Of a stretch of 64,000 nt of DNA, positions 41,263 through 49,709 are shown in pieces. Positions within the stretch are counted from its first letter, which is position 1; the number at the start of each line of letters is the position of its first letter. The translations under genes were made by a program, and so were the position numbers. This DNA is from Streptomyces katrae. Lineage in GTDB: Bacteria; Actinomycetota; Actinomycetes; Streptomycetales; Streptomycetaceae. The notes below the pieces were generated by a model, which had not been told where the DNA came from, ran no database searches, and saw only the letters and a program-made list of their open reading frames with translations. The stretch lies in NCBI RefSeq assembly GCF_000717655.1, contig NZ_JNZY01000006.1, forward strand, positions 124,001 through 188,000. Direction: 5' to 3'.

Positions 41263-43437
41263 GTGAAGCACCACGACAATGAGCACGACTCCAACCAACC
41301 CGAGGCCGAGATCACCGACTTCGGCAGCAACCCGGGCGCCGAGGTAGTCGACCTCGGCAAGGCCCGCTCCGCCCGCTCAGCCGACACCGGCTCTGTCGGG
41401 CCGGACGAGGCACCCCGCCCTCTGGTCGACGGACCGGACGTGAAGGGGCCTGGGTACCTCGGCCGCCTGATGGGCGCCCGCCGCCGGGCGATCGTTCCCG
41501 CCTGGCTCAAGTCCACGGCTGAGCTGAAGACCGCCGCCGCCTGGGTGGCCGGTCACTACGGCCACATGGTCGGCTTCCACGCCTTCCGTTCCCCCGTCTA
41601 CGCCGCCCGCCTCGCTCTCCAGTCGCCGCGCGGGGCTGCGAAGTTCATCGGCGGGACCATGCGCTGGGTCGCCGACAAGGAAGGCGACCCGGTCCGCCTG
41701 GCGATGGTGCAGAAGGAGGATGCGGCCACCTACCTGAAGCTGTCGCGGCAGCGAGACGGCCGTGTCCGCTTGCGCACCCTGGTCCTGCTCCTCGCGTCCG
41801 TGATCGGGTTTGGCGCCGCGCTTGCCCTGTACGTGCTGGCCCCGGCCTGGCTCATGGCCGTCTCCGTCAGTGCCGTGGTGCTGGCCCTCGGCTACGCCGG
41901 GGAGGCGCCGGACGCTCCGGTGATCCACCGGGCGGTGGAGCTCGCCAAAGTCCAGAAGCTCACCTCGGACATCGTCCTGCGGGCCCTGGCAGCCCTGTCC
42001 ATCTCGCAGATCAACCAGGCCATCGCCAAGGGCCGGGACGGGTTCGTGTTCACCGCCCCGATCACCCGCGACGGCCCCGGATGGCGTGCCGAGGGTGACC
42101 TCCCGTACGGCGTGACAGTCTCGGACGTGATGGACCGCCGAGACCGCCTCGCCTCCGGCCTGCGCCGGCCGCTGGGCTGTGTGTGGCCCGAGGCGGTGCC
42201 TGACGAGCACACCGGAAGGCTGGTCCTGTGGGTCGGAGACCAGGACATGTCCAAGGCACAGCAGCCGGTATGGCCGCTGGCCAAGGCTGGCAGCGTGGAC
42301 CTGTTCAAGCCCACCGCATTCGGCACCGACCAGCGCGGACGCTGGGTGGAGATGTCCCTGATGTACATCGCGGGGATCGTCGGCGCGATCCCGCGTATGG
42401 GCAAGACGTTCCTGCTCCGCCTGCTCCTGCTGATCGCAGCCCTCGACCCGCGGGCGGAGCTGCACACCTACGACCTCAAGGGCACCGGCGACCTCGACCC
42501 GGTCGGGGACAAGTGCTCCCACCGCCACCAGGCCGGTGAGGACGACGAGAACATCGAATACGCCATCAAGGACATGCGGGCCCTGCGCGAGGAACTGCGC
42601 CGCCGGGCCAAGACGATCCGCTCCCTGCCCCGCGACATCTGCCCCGAGTCCAAGGTCACCTCGGAGCTGGCCAGCAAGAAGTCGCTCGGCCTGCACCCGA
42701 TCGTGATCGGCGTGGACGAGTGCCAGGTCTGGTTCGAGCACCCCAAGTACGGGGGTGAGTTCGAGGAGATCTGCACCGACCTGGTCAAGCGCGGGCCGGC
42801 CACCGGCGTCACGCTGCTGCTGGCCACCCAGCGGCCGGACTCCAAGTCCCTGCCGACCGGCATCAGCGCCAACGCCTCCACCCGGTTCTGCATGAAGGTC
42901 ATGGGCCAGATCGAGAACGACATGGTCCTGGGCACCGGCTCCTACAAGCGGGGCATCCGGGCGACCATGTTCGCCTGGGGTGACAAGGGCATCCACTACT
43001 TCGTCGGAGAGGGCAACGATGCCCGCATCGTCCGCTCCGTCTACGTGGACGCACCCGCCGCCGAGACCATCGCCAACCGGGCCCGTCGGCTCCGCGAGGA
43101 CGCGGGAACCCTCTCCGGCCACGCCCTCGGCGAGACTCCCGAGGCCGAGACGGCCACCGCGTACGACCTGCTCGCCGACATCCTCGCCGTCGTCCCGGCC
43201 GAGGAGCCCAAGGTCTGGTCCGAAACGGTGGTGGCCCGCCTGGCCGAGCTCCGCCCGGAGGTCTACGGCGGCTGGGAGCCCGAACAGCTCGCCTACACCC
43301 TCAAGCCGCACGGCATCCCCACCGGCCAGGTCTGGGGCAAGACCGACGAAGGCAAGGGCGCCAACCGCCGCGGCATCGAACGCACCAAGGTCGCCACCGC
43401 TGTAGCGGAGCGTGACGGAAAGCGGGACGCGGGCTAG
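41263..43437 (+). CDS. TraB/FtsK-SpoIIIE conjugal DNA translocase
   Basis: A 724-residue protein starting at GTG 41263 behind GGAAGGAAG. The acidic N-terminal part (1-75) is followed by a membrane region with two helices (LRTLVLLLASVIGFGAALAL, LAPAWLMAVSVSAVVLALGY). The motor domain has Walker A GAIPRMGKT (374-382), Walker B PIVIGVDECQVWFEH and LLLATQRPDS. The C terminus (about 600-720) carries a winged-helix-like region (RLAELRPEVYGGWEPEQLAY). Streptomyces TraB moves double-stranded DNA through hyphal septa as a hexamer after binding short repeats in clt. This is the transfer motor of the element. Confidence 0.92.
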   Translation: MKHHDNEHDSNQPEAEITDFGSNPGAEVVDLGKARSARSADTGSVGPDEAPRPLVDGPDVKGPGYLGRLMGARRRAIVPAWLKSTAELKTAAAWVAGHYGHMVGFHAFRSPVYAARLALQSPRGAAKFIGGTMRWVADKEGDPVRLAMVQKEDAATYLKLSRQRDGRVRLRTLVLLLASVIGFGAALALYVLAPAWLMAVSVSAVVLALGYAGEAPDAPVIHRAVELAKVQKLTSDIVLRALAALSISQINQAIAKGRDGFVFTAPITRDGPGWRAEGDLPYGVTVSDVMDRRDRLASGLRRPLGCVWPEAVPDEHTGRLVLWVGDQDMSKAQQPVWPLAKAGSVDLFKPTAFGTDQRGRWVEMSLMYIAGIVGAIPRMGKTFLLRLLLLIAALDPRAELHTYDLKGTGDLDPVGDKCSHRHQAGEDDENIEYAIKDMRALREELRRRAKTIRSLPRDICPESKVTSELASKKSLGLHPIVIGVDECQVWFEHPKYGGEFEEICTDLVKRGPATGVTLLLATQRPDSKSLPTGISANASTRFCMKVMGQIENDMVLGTGSYKRGIRATMFAWGDKGIHYFVGEGNDARIVRSVYVDAPAAETIANRARRLREDAGTLSGHALGETPEAETATAYDLLADILAVVPAEEPKVWSETVVARLAELRPEVYGGWEPEQLAYTLKPHGIPTGQVWGKTDEGKGANRRGIERTKVATAVAERDGKRDAG

Positions 43438-43449
43438 CCCCGACCCGCA

Positions 43450-43540
43450 GCTAGACCTAGCGGAGCACCCCGCTAGGTCTAGCACTGCGCCTAGCGATCA
43501 AAACAATCCCTGATCAGGCCACTAGTTCTCTAGTGGCCTC
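43450..43540 (+). repeat. Two CTAG-rich hairpins downstream of traB
   Basis: GCTAGACCTAGCGG (43450-43463) pairs with CCGCTAGGTCTAGC (43470-43483), 14 bp. Then AGGCCACTAG (43517-43526) pairs with CTAGTGGCCT (43531-43540) around TTCT. CTAG occurs seven times in about 90 bases, although it is rare in Streptomyces DNA. Candidate terminator or clt-like site. Confidence 0.75.
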
Positions 43541-43578
43541 CCCCCGGCACGCCCGGAAACAGCCCTGGGAGGCCTCTT

Positions 43579-43830
43579 GTGACCCTCGCCCTCACCGCTA
43601 GCCTGCTCGCCCTCATTCTCACGCTCAGTTACGCCGGACTGTGTGCGGTGTCGCCGTTCGGCAACTGCCGCAAGTGCCGCGGCTTCGGCTACGCACTCAA
43701 GACCGACCGCCGCGGACGGCTCAAGCCCGGCAAGACCTGCCGCCGCTGCCGAGGCGACCGCAAACGCATACGCGTCGGCCGCCACCTCTACAACGTCGCC
43801 ATGCGCCTCCACCGCGACGGCACCCGCTGA
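43579..43830 (+). CDS. Small membrane-anchored zinc-finger protein (83 aa)
   Basis: GTG 43579 opens MTLALTASLLALILTLSYAG, one membrane helix, followed by two CxxC pairs, NCRKCRGFGYAL and TCRRCRGDRKRI, like a DnaJ-type zinc finger, and a basic tail. Small proteins with a helix plus zinc knuckle are frequent next to traB in AICEs. Likely a spread or accessory transfer protein. It follows the CTAG hairpins by 38 bases. Confidence 0.7.
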   Translation: MTLALTASLLALILTLSYAGLCAVSPFGNCRKCRGFGYALKTDRRGRLKPGKTCRRCRGDRKRIRVGRHLYNVAMRLHRDGTR

Positions 43831-43864
43831 CACCCACGCCCAACCTCACCGACTGGAGTACTCC

Positions 43865-44059
43865 ATGGGCTTCACGATCTCCGCCGTCCTGCTCTTTGGC
43901 ATCGCCTCGTTCTTCGTCCTCAAGACCAAGGCCGCTGGCGCCGGGGCCGCCATCGTCCTGTTCCTCTTCGGGTTCTTCGCCGCCGGGACCGGCGCGTACG
44001 AGCCCATCACCAACCTCGTGCAGTCCGCCGCCGCAGCCCTCACCGACATCGCCGAGTAG
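43865..44059 (+). CDS. Small two-helix membrane protein (64 aa), Spd-like
   Basis: ATG 43865 begins MGFTISAVLLFGIASFFVLK, one helix, then AGAGAAIVLFLFGFFAAGTG, a second, and a short amphipathic end. Tiny membrane proteins in this position are the Spd (spread) proteins thought to help distribute DNA between septal compartments of recipient hyphae. The assignment is by size, topology and neighbours only. Confidence 0.65.
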   Translation: MGFTISAVLLFGIASFFVLKTKAAGAGAAIVLFLFGFFAAGTGAYEPITNLVQSAAAALTDIAE

Positions 44060-44070
44060 GAGGCATCACC

Positions 44071-44511
44071 GTGAACCACGAACCCGCCCGCTGGGAGACC
44101 ACCGAGGCTCACCTCCCCGTCCCGCTGCCGACCGCACCGCTGGTTCCCGTCCAGCAGCCGCACCTGCCGGACGTCCAGACCATCCAGCTCCCCGACGGCC
44201 GACTCATCACCGGCTACGCCATCGCCCCCACCAAGGCCCCCGAGCCCATTCCGGAGCGGCCGGCCATCAACCCGCTCGCCGTGAACATCGCCCTCGGCGG
44301 TCTCGGCTTCGCCGCCGCCTGCGGCGGCCTGATGCTCCTGACCACCTTCATCGCAGCCCTGGCCGCGTTCATCCATCAGCTCATCGTCCTGGCCGCCGTC
44401 ATCTTCGGCGGCTTCATCGCCACCCAAGTCCTCGGCACCAACCGCGGCACGGGCGGAACGGTCGTCAACATCCGCCGGGCCGTGATCAAGCGCAACCACT
44501 TCCACCACTGA
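44071..44511 (+). CDS. Spd-like membrane protein (146 aa)
   Basis: GTG 44071, after AGGAGG about eight bases upstream. The N-terminal 70 residues are Pro-rich and soluble (WETTEAHLPVPLPTAPLVPV). Two membrane helices follow (VNIALGGLGFAAACGGLMLL, HQLIVLAAVIFGGFIATQVL), and the tail is basic (NIRRAVIKRNHFHH). Resembles SpdC/SpdD-type proteins of Streptomyces plasmids. Confidence 0.7.
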   Translation: MNHEPARWETTEAHLPVPLPTAPLVPVQQPHLPDVQTIQLPDGRLITGYAIAPTKAPEPIPERPAINPLAVNIALGGLGFAAACGGLMLLTTFIAALAAFIHQLIVLAAVIFGGFIATQVLGTNRGTGGTVVNIRRAVIKRNHFHH

Positions 44512-44525
44512 CCCAAGGAGCACAC

Positions 44526-44681
44526 ATGGACATCGACCAACACGAGGTCGTGAGCGTGGAGATGGACTGGGACCTCCTCGACCGCCCCTATGTCCGGCGC
44601 GTCACCCGCCTTCAGCTGGGCGAACTCCTGCTCCAGCTGGACGACATGGCTGCCCAGACGGAAGCCGAAGAGGAGAACTGA
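44526..44681 (+). CDS. Small acidic protein (51 aa)
   Basis: ATG 44526 with AAGGAG about seven bases upstream. The protein, MDIDQHEVVSVEMDWDLLDR then PYVRRVTRLQLGELLLQLDD, is acidic and probably helical at its end. Position and ribosome-binding site support it; no family recognised. Confidence 0.6.
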   Translation: MDIDQHEVVSVEMDWDLLDRPYVRRVTRLQLGELLLQLDDMAAQTEAEEEN

Positions 44682-44685
44682 CGCC

Positions 44686-45192
44686 ATGTTCGAGATCCGC
44701 GTCGTCTGCACCCCGACCGAAGCCGACGAGATCACCGAGGCCCTGGCTGAAACGTTCACGACCGGCGCGGTGCGCCGGCACCTCACCCGCGACGGGGAGC
44801 GCGTCCGCCTGTACGTCACCGCCGAGCAGCAGCCCAGCCACTGGCCGACACCCGAAGCTGCCTACGCCACCGCGCCGAGCATCATCAGCGAGATCGGCTG
44901 GACCGCCCGCGGGACCCGGGACTGTCTGCACGGCATCCAGGTCCGTGAGTTCTGGCTCCGCAAGGCCGCGCTCCTGGACCGCATCGCGCTCACCGACGGC
45001 GACCCTGTGAGCGGCGACGCCGCGACCCTCGCCGTCGAAGCGGCCCGTCGCCTGATGGAAATCGACCACGCCGCAGGACTCGGCCCCAACGGCTACGCGG
45101 ACGGGCCGTACACCCCGGACCACCCGGACAGCATCCGCGAACCCCGCGGGTACGTCCGCCAGGAGTACGCCCTCTGGAACCGGCACCACTAG
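44686..45192 (+). CDS. Hypothetical AICE protein (168 aa)
   Basis: Starts at ATG 44686, four bases after the previous stop. Reads MFEIRVVCTPTEADEITEAL and ends in RGYVRQEYALWNRHH. The first 50 residues look like a small ferredoxin-fold alpha/beta domain. No motifs of an enzyme are evident. It is the last gene before the second copy of the conserved hairpin. Confidence 0.7.
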   Translation: MFEIRVVCTPTEADEITEALAETFTTGAVRRHLTRDGERVRLYVTAEQQPSHWPTPEAAYATAPSIISEIGWTARGTRDCLHGIQVREFWLRKAALLDRIALTDGDPVSGDAATLAVEAARRLMEIDHAAGLGPNGYADGPYTPDHPDSIREPRGYVRQEYALWNRHH

Positions 45193-45200
45193 CTGTGCCC

Positions 45201-45237
45201 GGGGCGGTCGCCTCTCGCCAAAGACCGCGACCGCCCC
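45201..45237 (+). repeat. Conserved 37-nt hairpin, copy 2
   Basis: Identical over 37 bases to 38743-38779: arms GGGGCGGTCGC (45201-45211) and GCGACCGCCCC (45227-45237), with two extra outer pairs here. Nine bases after the stop of the preceding gene and 40 bases before the prim-pol ATG. CCCTTCGAC follows both copies. Confidence 0.85.
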
Positions 45238-45276
45238 GGCTCTCCACGCCCTTCGACAGAACTGGAGACCACCAGC

Positions 45277-46131
45277 ATGACTCATCAAGCACCTCCCGCG
45301 CTGCTCTCCCTGGCACTGGCCCTCGCCGAAGCCAACGTGCCCGTGCTGCCGCTCCGGGAAGGGAAGCGCCCATTCGGGAACTGCCGCACCTGCACTCGCT
45401 CTGCGTGCGGCGACCGGCCACACATGAAGGCTGCCGGCCCCTGCCAGTGCCCCGCGCCCTGCCACGCCTGGGGCGCCGCCACGACTGACACCGCCGTTCT
45501 CACCTCCGCCGCATGGGCCGGAGCGTGGCGGCAGGCTCAGGCCGTCGCCTACCACCCCGGTGGCGCCGGGCTCACCGTCGTGGACCTAGACAACGCTGAA
45601 GCGGTCGAATGGGCCCGCCAGAACCTGCCCACCACCAAGACCGTGGTGACGACGCGCGGAGAGCACTGGATCTACTTCGGCACCATGACCTCCCCCAACG
45701 GCGTACGGCCCGGCGTGGACATCAAGTCCTTGATGTCCTATGCCCTCTGGCGCGGCCCCGGGATCGGCACGATGCAACTCCTGCCGGACGTCGTCCGCGA
45801 GCTGGCCGTGAAAGAGCCCACCGCGGTCCCGCCGACACTGTGCACCGTCACTGTGCCCGTGTTGGCCGGGGGTGGGGAGTGCCGCCACCGCTCGCCCGTC
45901 TACCTGGAACGTGGCATCGCCATGGCGGAGCAGCGCATCAACGGGGCGACCGACACCATCCACAAGACCGTGTACCGGACGTTCCTGGCGGTGCTGTCCG
46001 CCCACGGATGGTGCAGCTGCCTCACCGAGGCACACATGGAGCGGCTGTTCACCGCTGCACAGGCTAAGGGCGAGTCCCTGCGGAACTGCGAAGACGCCTG
46101 GGCCAACGCCCGCACGAAGCTGGGGATGTAG
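45277..46131 (+). CDS. Bifunctional DNA primase/polymerase (prim-pol), replication protein
   Basis: A 284-residue protein of the archaeo-eukaryotic prim-pol superfamily. VPVLPLREGKRPFGNCRTCT is the typical start with a cysteine-rich insertion (CQCPAPCHAWGAATTD). The catalytic acidic pair is in GLTVVDLDN, and TTRGEHWIYF and RPGVDIKS follow. It takes the place of RepSA/RepAM-type initiators, with the ATPase supplied by the next gene two bases away. It should start replication of the excised circular element. Confidence 0.85.
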   Translation: MTHQAPPALLSLALALAEANVPVLPLREGKRPFGNCRTCTRSACGDRPHMKAAGPCQCPAPCHAWGAATTDTAVLTSAAWAGAWRQAQAVAYHPGGAGLTVVDLDNAEAVEWARQNLPTTKTVVTTRGEHWIYFGTMTSPNGVRPGVDIKSLMSYALWRGPGIGTMQLLPDVVRELAVKEPTAVPPTLCTVTVPVLAGGGECRHRSPVYLERGIAMAEQRINGATDTIHKTVYRTFLAVLSAHGWCSCLTEAHMERLFTAAQAKGESLRNCEDAWANARTKLGM

Positions 46132-46133
46132 CC

Positions 46134-47609
46134 ATGCCCGAGGAAGAGAAGACTCCGGCCCGCGAGATCATCACCGACTACGCCCAAGCCCACTTCCGGT
46201 ACTTCCGCACCACCGAAGGCACCGTGTACGCGCAGAAGAACGGCCACCCCGTGGCCCGTCCGATCCGCTCCCAGGGCACGACCGGCAGCCACCGGCAGGA
46301 ACTCATGGTCGGCCTGTTCCACGACGGGCTCGGCGTGTTCAACGGCACCGCGCTCAAGGAGGCGTTGGACTTGATCGAAGCACTCGCGCTCAGCCAGGAC
46401 GTACAGGCCACTCACATCCGCGTGGCCCCGGGATTCGACGGCGCGACCTGGCTGGACCTCGGCCGCAACGATGGCAAGTCCGTACGCATCCACCCCACCG
46501 GCTGGGAGATCCTCACCCCCGATCCGCGGGAGGTGTGCTGGCGGCGCACTCAGCTCACCGGCGAACTCCCCCTCCCCGAGAAGGACACCGACGGCAAAGG
46601 CATCGACCTCCTGCTGCAGCTGTGCAACTTCGCAGGCGCGGACAGCGAGTGCCTCGCTGTCGCGTGGCTGATCGGCTGCCTGGAGCCGTCCGTGCCCGTC
46701 CCTGCACCGTTCCTCACCGGCCCCCAGGGCGCCGGCAAGTCCACCGCAGCTCGCATGCTGATGCGGATCATCGAGGGCATGAGCGGCGACCTGCGACGGG
46801 CACCGAAGGATGAAGAGAACCTGATCACGGCCGTTGCCGCCGGATGGGTCACCGCCCTGGACAACCTCTCCCACCTGCCCCCGGATCTGTCCGACCTGAT
46901 GTGCTGCATCGTCACCGGCGCCGAGAGCATCAAGCGTGCCCTGTTCACCGACGGCGACGTCGTCCGCTCCCGCTACCGCCGCCCCCTCCTGCTGACCGGC
47001 ATCGACGTGGGCGTCATCCGCCCCGACCTCGCAGAACGCCTCCTGCCCCTGCGCCTGGTGCGGCCCCGGGTGCGCCGGACGGAGGCGGAGTTGTGGGCGG
47101 AGTACGAGCAGGTGCTGCACGTCATTCTCGGCTCGCTGCTGGACCTCACGGTGAAGGTGCGAGCCACCGAGGCCGACATCCCCACCGACCTGCGGATGGC
47201 GGACTTCGCCCACCTCTGCGCCCAGCTCGACGCAGCCAAGGGGCTCGGAGCGCTGAACGCCTACCGGGCCAGCCTCGACGAACTCAACGACGACGTGATC
47301 GAAGGTGACCTCCTCGCACAGACCGTCCTCAAGCACGCTGTCGGCCTCGAGCCCGGGGTGGAGGTCAGGATGACCTCGACCGAGTGGCTGCACGCCCTCA
47401 CCCAGCTCTACACCGGAGAGGACTTCCGAGCTCTGCCCAAGGGGTGGCCCACCACCGGCAAGGTCTTCTCCGACCGCCTCAAGCGGCTCCAGCCGACCCT
47501 CGCCGCCCGCGGCGTCTTCGTCGACTGGGGCCGCACCAGGACCGCCCGCTACATCGAGATGACCCGCCCCGCCGCCCCGCCGGCGGACCAGCCGGATCCG
47601 ATGTTCTAA
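46134..47609 (+). CDS. Replication-associated P-loop ATPase (D5/primase-helicase-like)
   Basis: A 491-residue protein with Walker A FLTGPQGAGKSTAARML at about residue 200 and a Walker B-like WVTALDNLSHLPPDLSDLMC, followed by arginine-rich LLPLRLVRPRVRR. The N-terminal 150 residues lack a known domain, and the C-terminal region (WLHALTQLYTGEDFRALPKG) resembles a winged helix. It is directly coupled to prim-pol, so primase plus helicase-type ATPase is the natural reading. A terminator follows. Confidence 0.8.
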   Translation: MPEEEKTPAREIITDYAQAHFRYFRTTEGTVYAQKNGHPVARPIRSQGTTGSHRQELMVGLFHDGLGVFNGTALKEALDLIEALALSQDVQATHIRVAPGFDGATWLDLGRNDGKSVRIHPTGWEILTPDPREVCWRRTQLTGELPLPEKDTDGKGIDLLLQLCNFAGADSECLAVAWLIGCLEPSVPVPAPFLTGPQGAGKSTAARMLMRIIEGMSGDLRRAPKDEENLITAVAAGWVTALDNLSHLPPDLSDLMCCIVTGAESIKRALFTDGDVVRSRYRRPLLLTGIDVGVIRPDLAERLLPLRLVRPRVRRTEAELWAEYEQVLHVILGSLLDLTVKVRATEADIPTDLRMADFAHLCAQLDAAKGLGALNAYRASLDELNDDVIEGDLLAQTVLKHAVGLEPGVEVRMTSTEWLHALTQLYTGEDFRALPKGWPTTGKVFSDRLKRLQPTLAARGVFVDWGRTRTARYIEMTRPAAPPADQPDPMF

Positions 47610-47640
47610 CCCGCGCCACTGCGACGGGTCCCGGCTCAAG

Positions 47641-47679
47641 CAAGAGGAGCACCCGGCGCCGGGGGGCGTGCTCCTCTTG
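47641..47679 (+). terminator. Terminator after the replication genes
   Basis: CAAGAGGAGCAC (47641-47652) pairs with GTGCTCCTCTTG (47668-47679), a perfect 12-bp stem, 32 bases after the ATPase stop. Confidence 0.8.
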
Positions 47680-47776
47680 TAGTTCCGGCGGCTTGCCGCC
47701 GCTGCAAGGGACGTGCCGCGCAGCGGCCCGCTCTTTCACGTTCTAAGACGCACCGCACCACAACAGACACCACCCC

Positions 47777-48016
47777 CTCTTTTCCTAAGAAAAGAGACGC
47801 TGCGTCACCCGTGTCACCACCGGGCACCGAACGGCCCGTGACCTGTGGCTACAGCGGTGACGCAGACGGCCAACGGCTGCGTCATCACGCGTCACCCACG
47901 TCACCAGCCCGCGTCACCCGGTGACACGGGTGACGCGGACGGGTGACACAGGACCGACCCCTATGTCACCGAAAACTGCAGGTCAGACAGGTAAATGACA
48001 CAGGCGCCGCAGTGAC
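47777..48016. other. Candidate AICE replication origin with iteron-like GTCAC/GTGAC array
   Basis: The 499-base gap 47610-48108 has no gene. CTCTTTTC-CTAA-GAAAAGAG (47777-47796) is an A+T-rich palindrome. Then GTCAC occurs at 47804, 47813, 47891, 47900, 47913 and 47965, and GTGAC at 47838, 47857, 47921, 47930, 47943 and 48012. Three copies spaced 9 and 13 face three spaced 9 and 13 in the other orientation, centred on GTCAC-CCG-GTGAC (47913-47925). Confidence 0.6.
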
Positions 48017-48108
48017 GCAGAAATCCCAACCTCGGACACACCCGCAGCCCCGCCGCTTCCCCGGCAGGGCTCAACAGCCCTTGCCCAGCCCAATCCGCTG
48101 GAGGAGCA

Positions 48109-48345
48109 ATGCCTGTCCCAAGCGACCCCCGCGCCATCCTGCGCGGCGGACTCCCCGACCGCTACCTCACGCCCGATGACGTCTCCGAACTTCTCGAAGT
48201 ACCAGTGGAAACCCTCTACCAGTGGCGCAAGAAGCGGACCGGCCCGCCCGGATTCCGCGTCGGCAGGCACACCCGCTACGACCCCGCCGACGTCTACGAC
48301 TGGATCGCCGAGCAGAAGCGCAAGGACATCAGCCGCGCCGCCTGA
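48109..48345 (+). CDS. xis: Excisionase (HTH-17/MerR-like)
   Basis: A 78-residue protein with a winged-helix DNA-binding fold: YLTPDDVSELLEVPVETLYQ followed by WRKKRTGPPGFRVGRHTRYD and PADVYDWIAEQKRKD. This is the standard AICE Xis, which bends att DNA so that Int excises the element. ATG 48109 has GGAGGAG upstream, and int follows after a hairpin. Confidence 0.88.
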   Translation: MPVPSDPRAILRGGLPDRYLTPDDVSELLEVPVETLYQWRKKRTGPPGFRVGRHTRYDPADVYDWIAEQKRKDISRAA

Positions 48346-48363
48346 ACCGACCACACCACCGCC

Positions 48364-48391
48364 GAGGGCGGGCCCACCCGGGCCCGCCCTC
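48364..48391 (+). repeat. Hairpin between xis and int
   Basis: GAGGGCGGGCCC (48364-48375), loop ACCC, GGGCCCGCCCTC (48380-48391): a perfect 12-bp stem 28 bases before the int start. Could terminate, attenuate or protect the transcript end. Confidence 0.75.
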
Positions 48392-48419
48392 TCCCGTTCC
48401 CCCTCGAAAGGCCCCTCAC

Positions 48420-49697
48420 GTGGCAGGACACATCCAAGACCGCTGGTTCAAGACCGAGACCGGCCCCGATGGCAAGACCCACCGAGTCAAGAGCGACCGG
48501 CACGGAAGCGGGATGCGGTACCGAGCCCGCTACGTCAGCCCGACCGGTGCCGAGAAGAGCAGGTCGTTCCCCGACAAGCAGAGGCGCCTCGCCGAGGCGT
48601 GGCTGACGCAGATCGCCGCCGACATGTCGCGCGGGCAGTACATCGACCCTGATGCGGGCAAGGTGACGTTCCAGGACTACGCCACCACGTGGTTGGCCTC
48701 CCAGACGACCGACATGTCGACGATCGACGCGATCGACCAGCGCTTTCGGCTGCACATCTTCCCGCACATCGGCCACCGGCCCATGAGCGCCTTCCTGCCG
48801 GCGCACATCCGGGCCTGGGGGCGCGTCCTGCAAGACGCGGGACTTGCATCGTCGTACCAGCGGGTGATCTTCGCCAACGTGTCAGCGGTGTTCGGCGCCG
48901 CCGTCGACGACGGCGTCATCCACCGGAATCCCTGCCGTGCGGGATCGGTCCGGCCGCCCCGCAGGGACGTACGGAAGCTCAAGCCGTGGCCGCGTGAACG
49001 CGTCCTCGCGGTACGCGAGGCCCTGCCCGTGCCGTACCGGAAGGTGGTCGACGTCGGCGCGGGATGCGGCCTGCGGCAAGGGGAGATCTTCGGGCTTGCC
49101 GTCGATGAAGTCGACTTCCTCGGGGGCGTCGTGCACGTCGTGCGTCAGGTGAAGATGGTCAGGGCGAAGCTGGTGTTCGCCCCGCCGAAGGGCGGGAAGC
49201 TCCGCGACGTGCCGCTGCCCGACTCCGTGGCGTTCGCTCTCGCCGAGCACATCACCCAGCGGCCGCCGATCAGCGTCACGCTGCCGTGGAAGACGCCGGA
49301 CGGGCCGCCGGTCACGGCGTCGCTGCTCTTCTACTCACGAGAGCGGAAGACGGTGAATCGCAACTTCTTCAACATGCGGGTGTGGAAGCCCGCGCTAGTC
49401 ACGGCCGGCGTCATCCCGCCGCGCGAGCCGGGGAAGCGGTTCACTCAGTCACGCGAGCACGGCATGCACGCCTTACGGCACTTCTACGCGTCCGTCCTGC
49501 TCGATGCGGGGGAGAACATCAAGGCCCTGTCGGAGTACCTGGGTCACGGCGACCCCGGGTTCACTCTGCGGACCTACACGCACCTCATGCCCAACAGCCA
49601 GGCGCGAGCGCGAAGGGCCGTCGACGGGGTCTTCCGCGGGGGCGGAGACACCGGCGACGGCCCACAGACGGCCCAGGAGGACGGGAATCCGTCCTGA
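48420..49697 (+). CDS. int: Tyrosine site-specific integrase
   Basis: A 425-residue recombinase starting at GTG 48420. An N-terminal arm-binding region, a SAM-like core-binding domain (about 75-165: TFQDYATTWLASQTTDMSTI) and a catalytic domain are present. The catalytic residues are Arg219 (GCGLRQGE), His350 and Arg353 (GMHALRHFYAS), the LGHGD histidine and nucleophile Tyr386 (LRTYTHLM). Its stop is 17 bases before attR, the usual AICE layout. It should recombine attP with the end of the murA-like gene. Confidence 0.93.
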   Translation: MAGHIQDRWFKTETGPDGKTHRVKSDRHGSGMRYRARYVSPTGAEKSRSFPDKQRRLAEAWLTQIAADMSRGQYIDPDAGKVTFQDYATTWLASQTTDMSTIDAIDQRFRLHIFPHIGHRPMSAFLPAHIRAWGRVLQDAGLASSYQRVIFANVSAVFGAAVDDGVIHRNPCRAGSVRPPRRDVRKLKPWPRERVLAVREALPVPYRKVVDVGAGCGLRQGEIFGLAVDEVDFLGGVVHVVRQVKMVRAKLVFAPPKGGKLRDVPLPDSVAFALAEHITQRPPISVTLPWKTPDGPPVTASLLFYSRERKTVNRNFFNMRVWKPALVTAGVIPPREPGKRFTQSREHGMHALRHFYASVLLDAGENIKALSEYLGHGDPGFTLRTYTHLMPNSQARARRAVDGVFRGGGDTGDGPQTAQEDGNPS

Positions 49698-49709
49698 CCT
49701 GCGGCGTAC

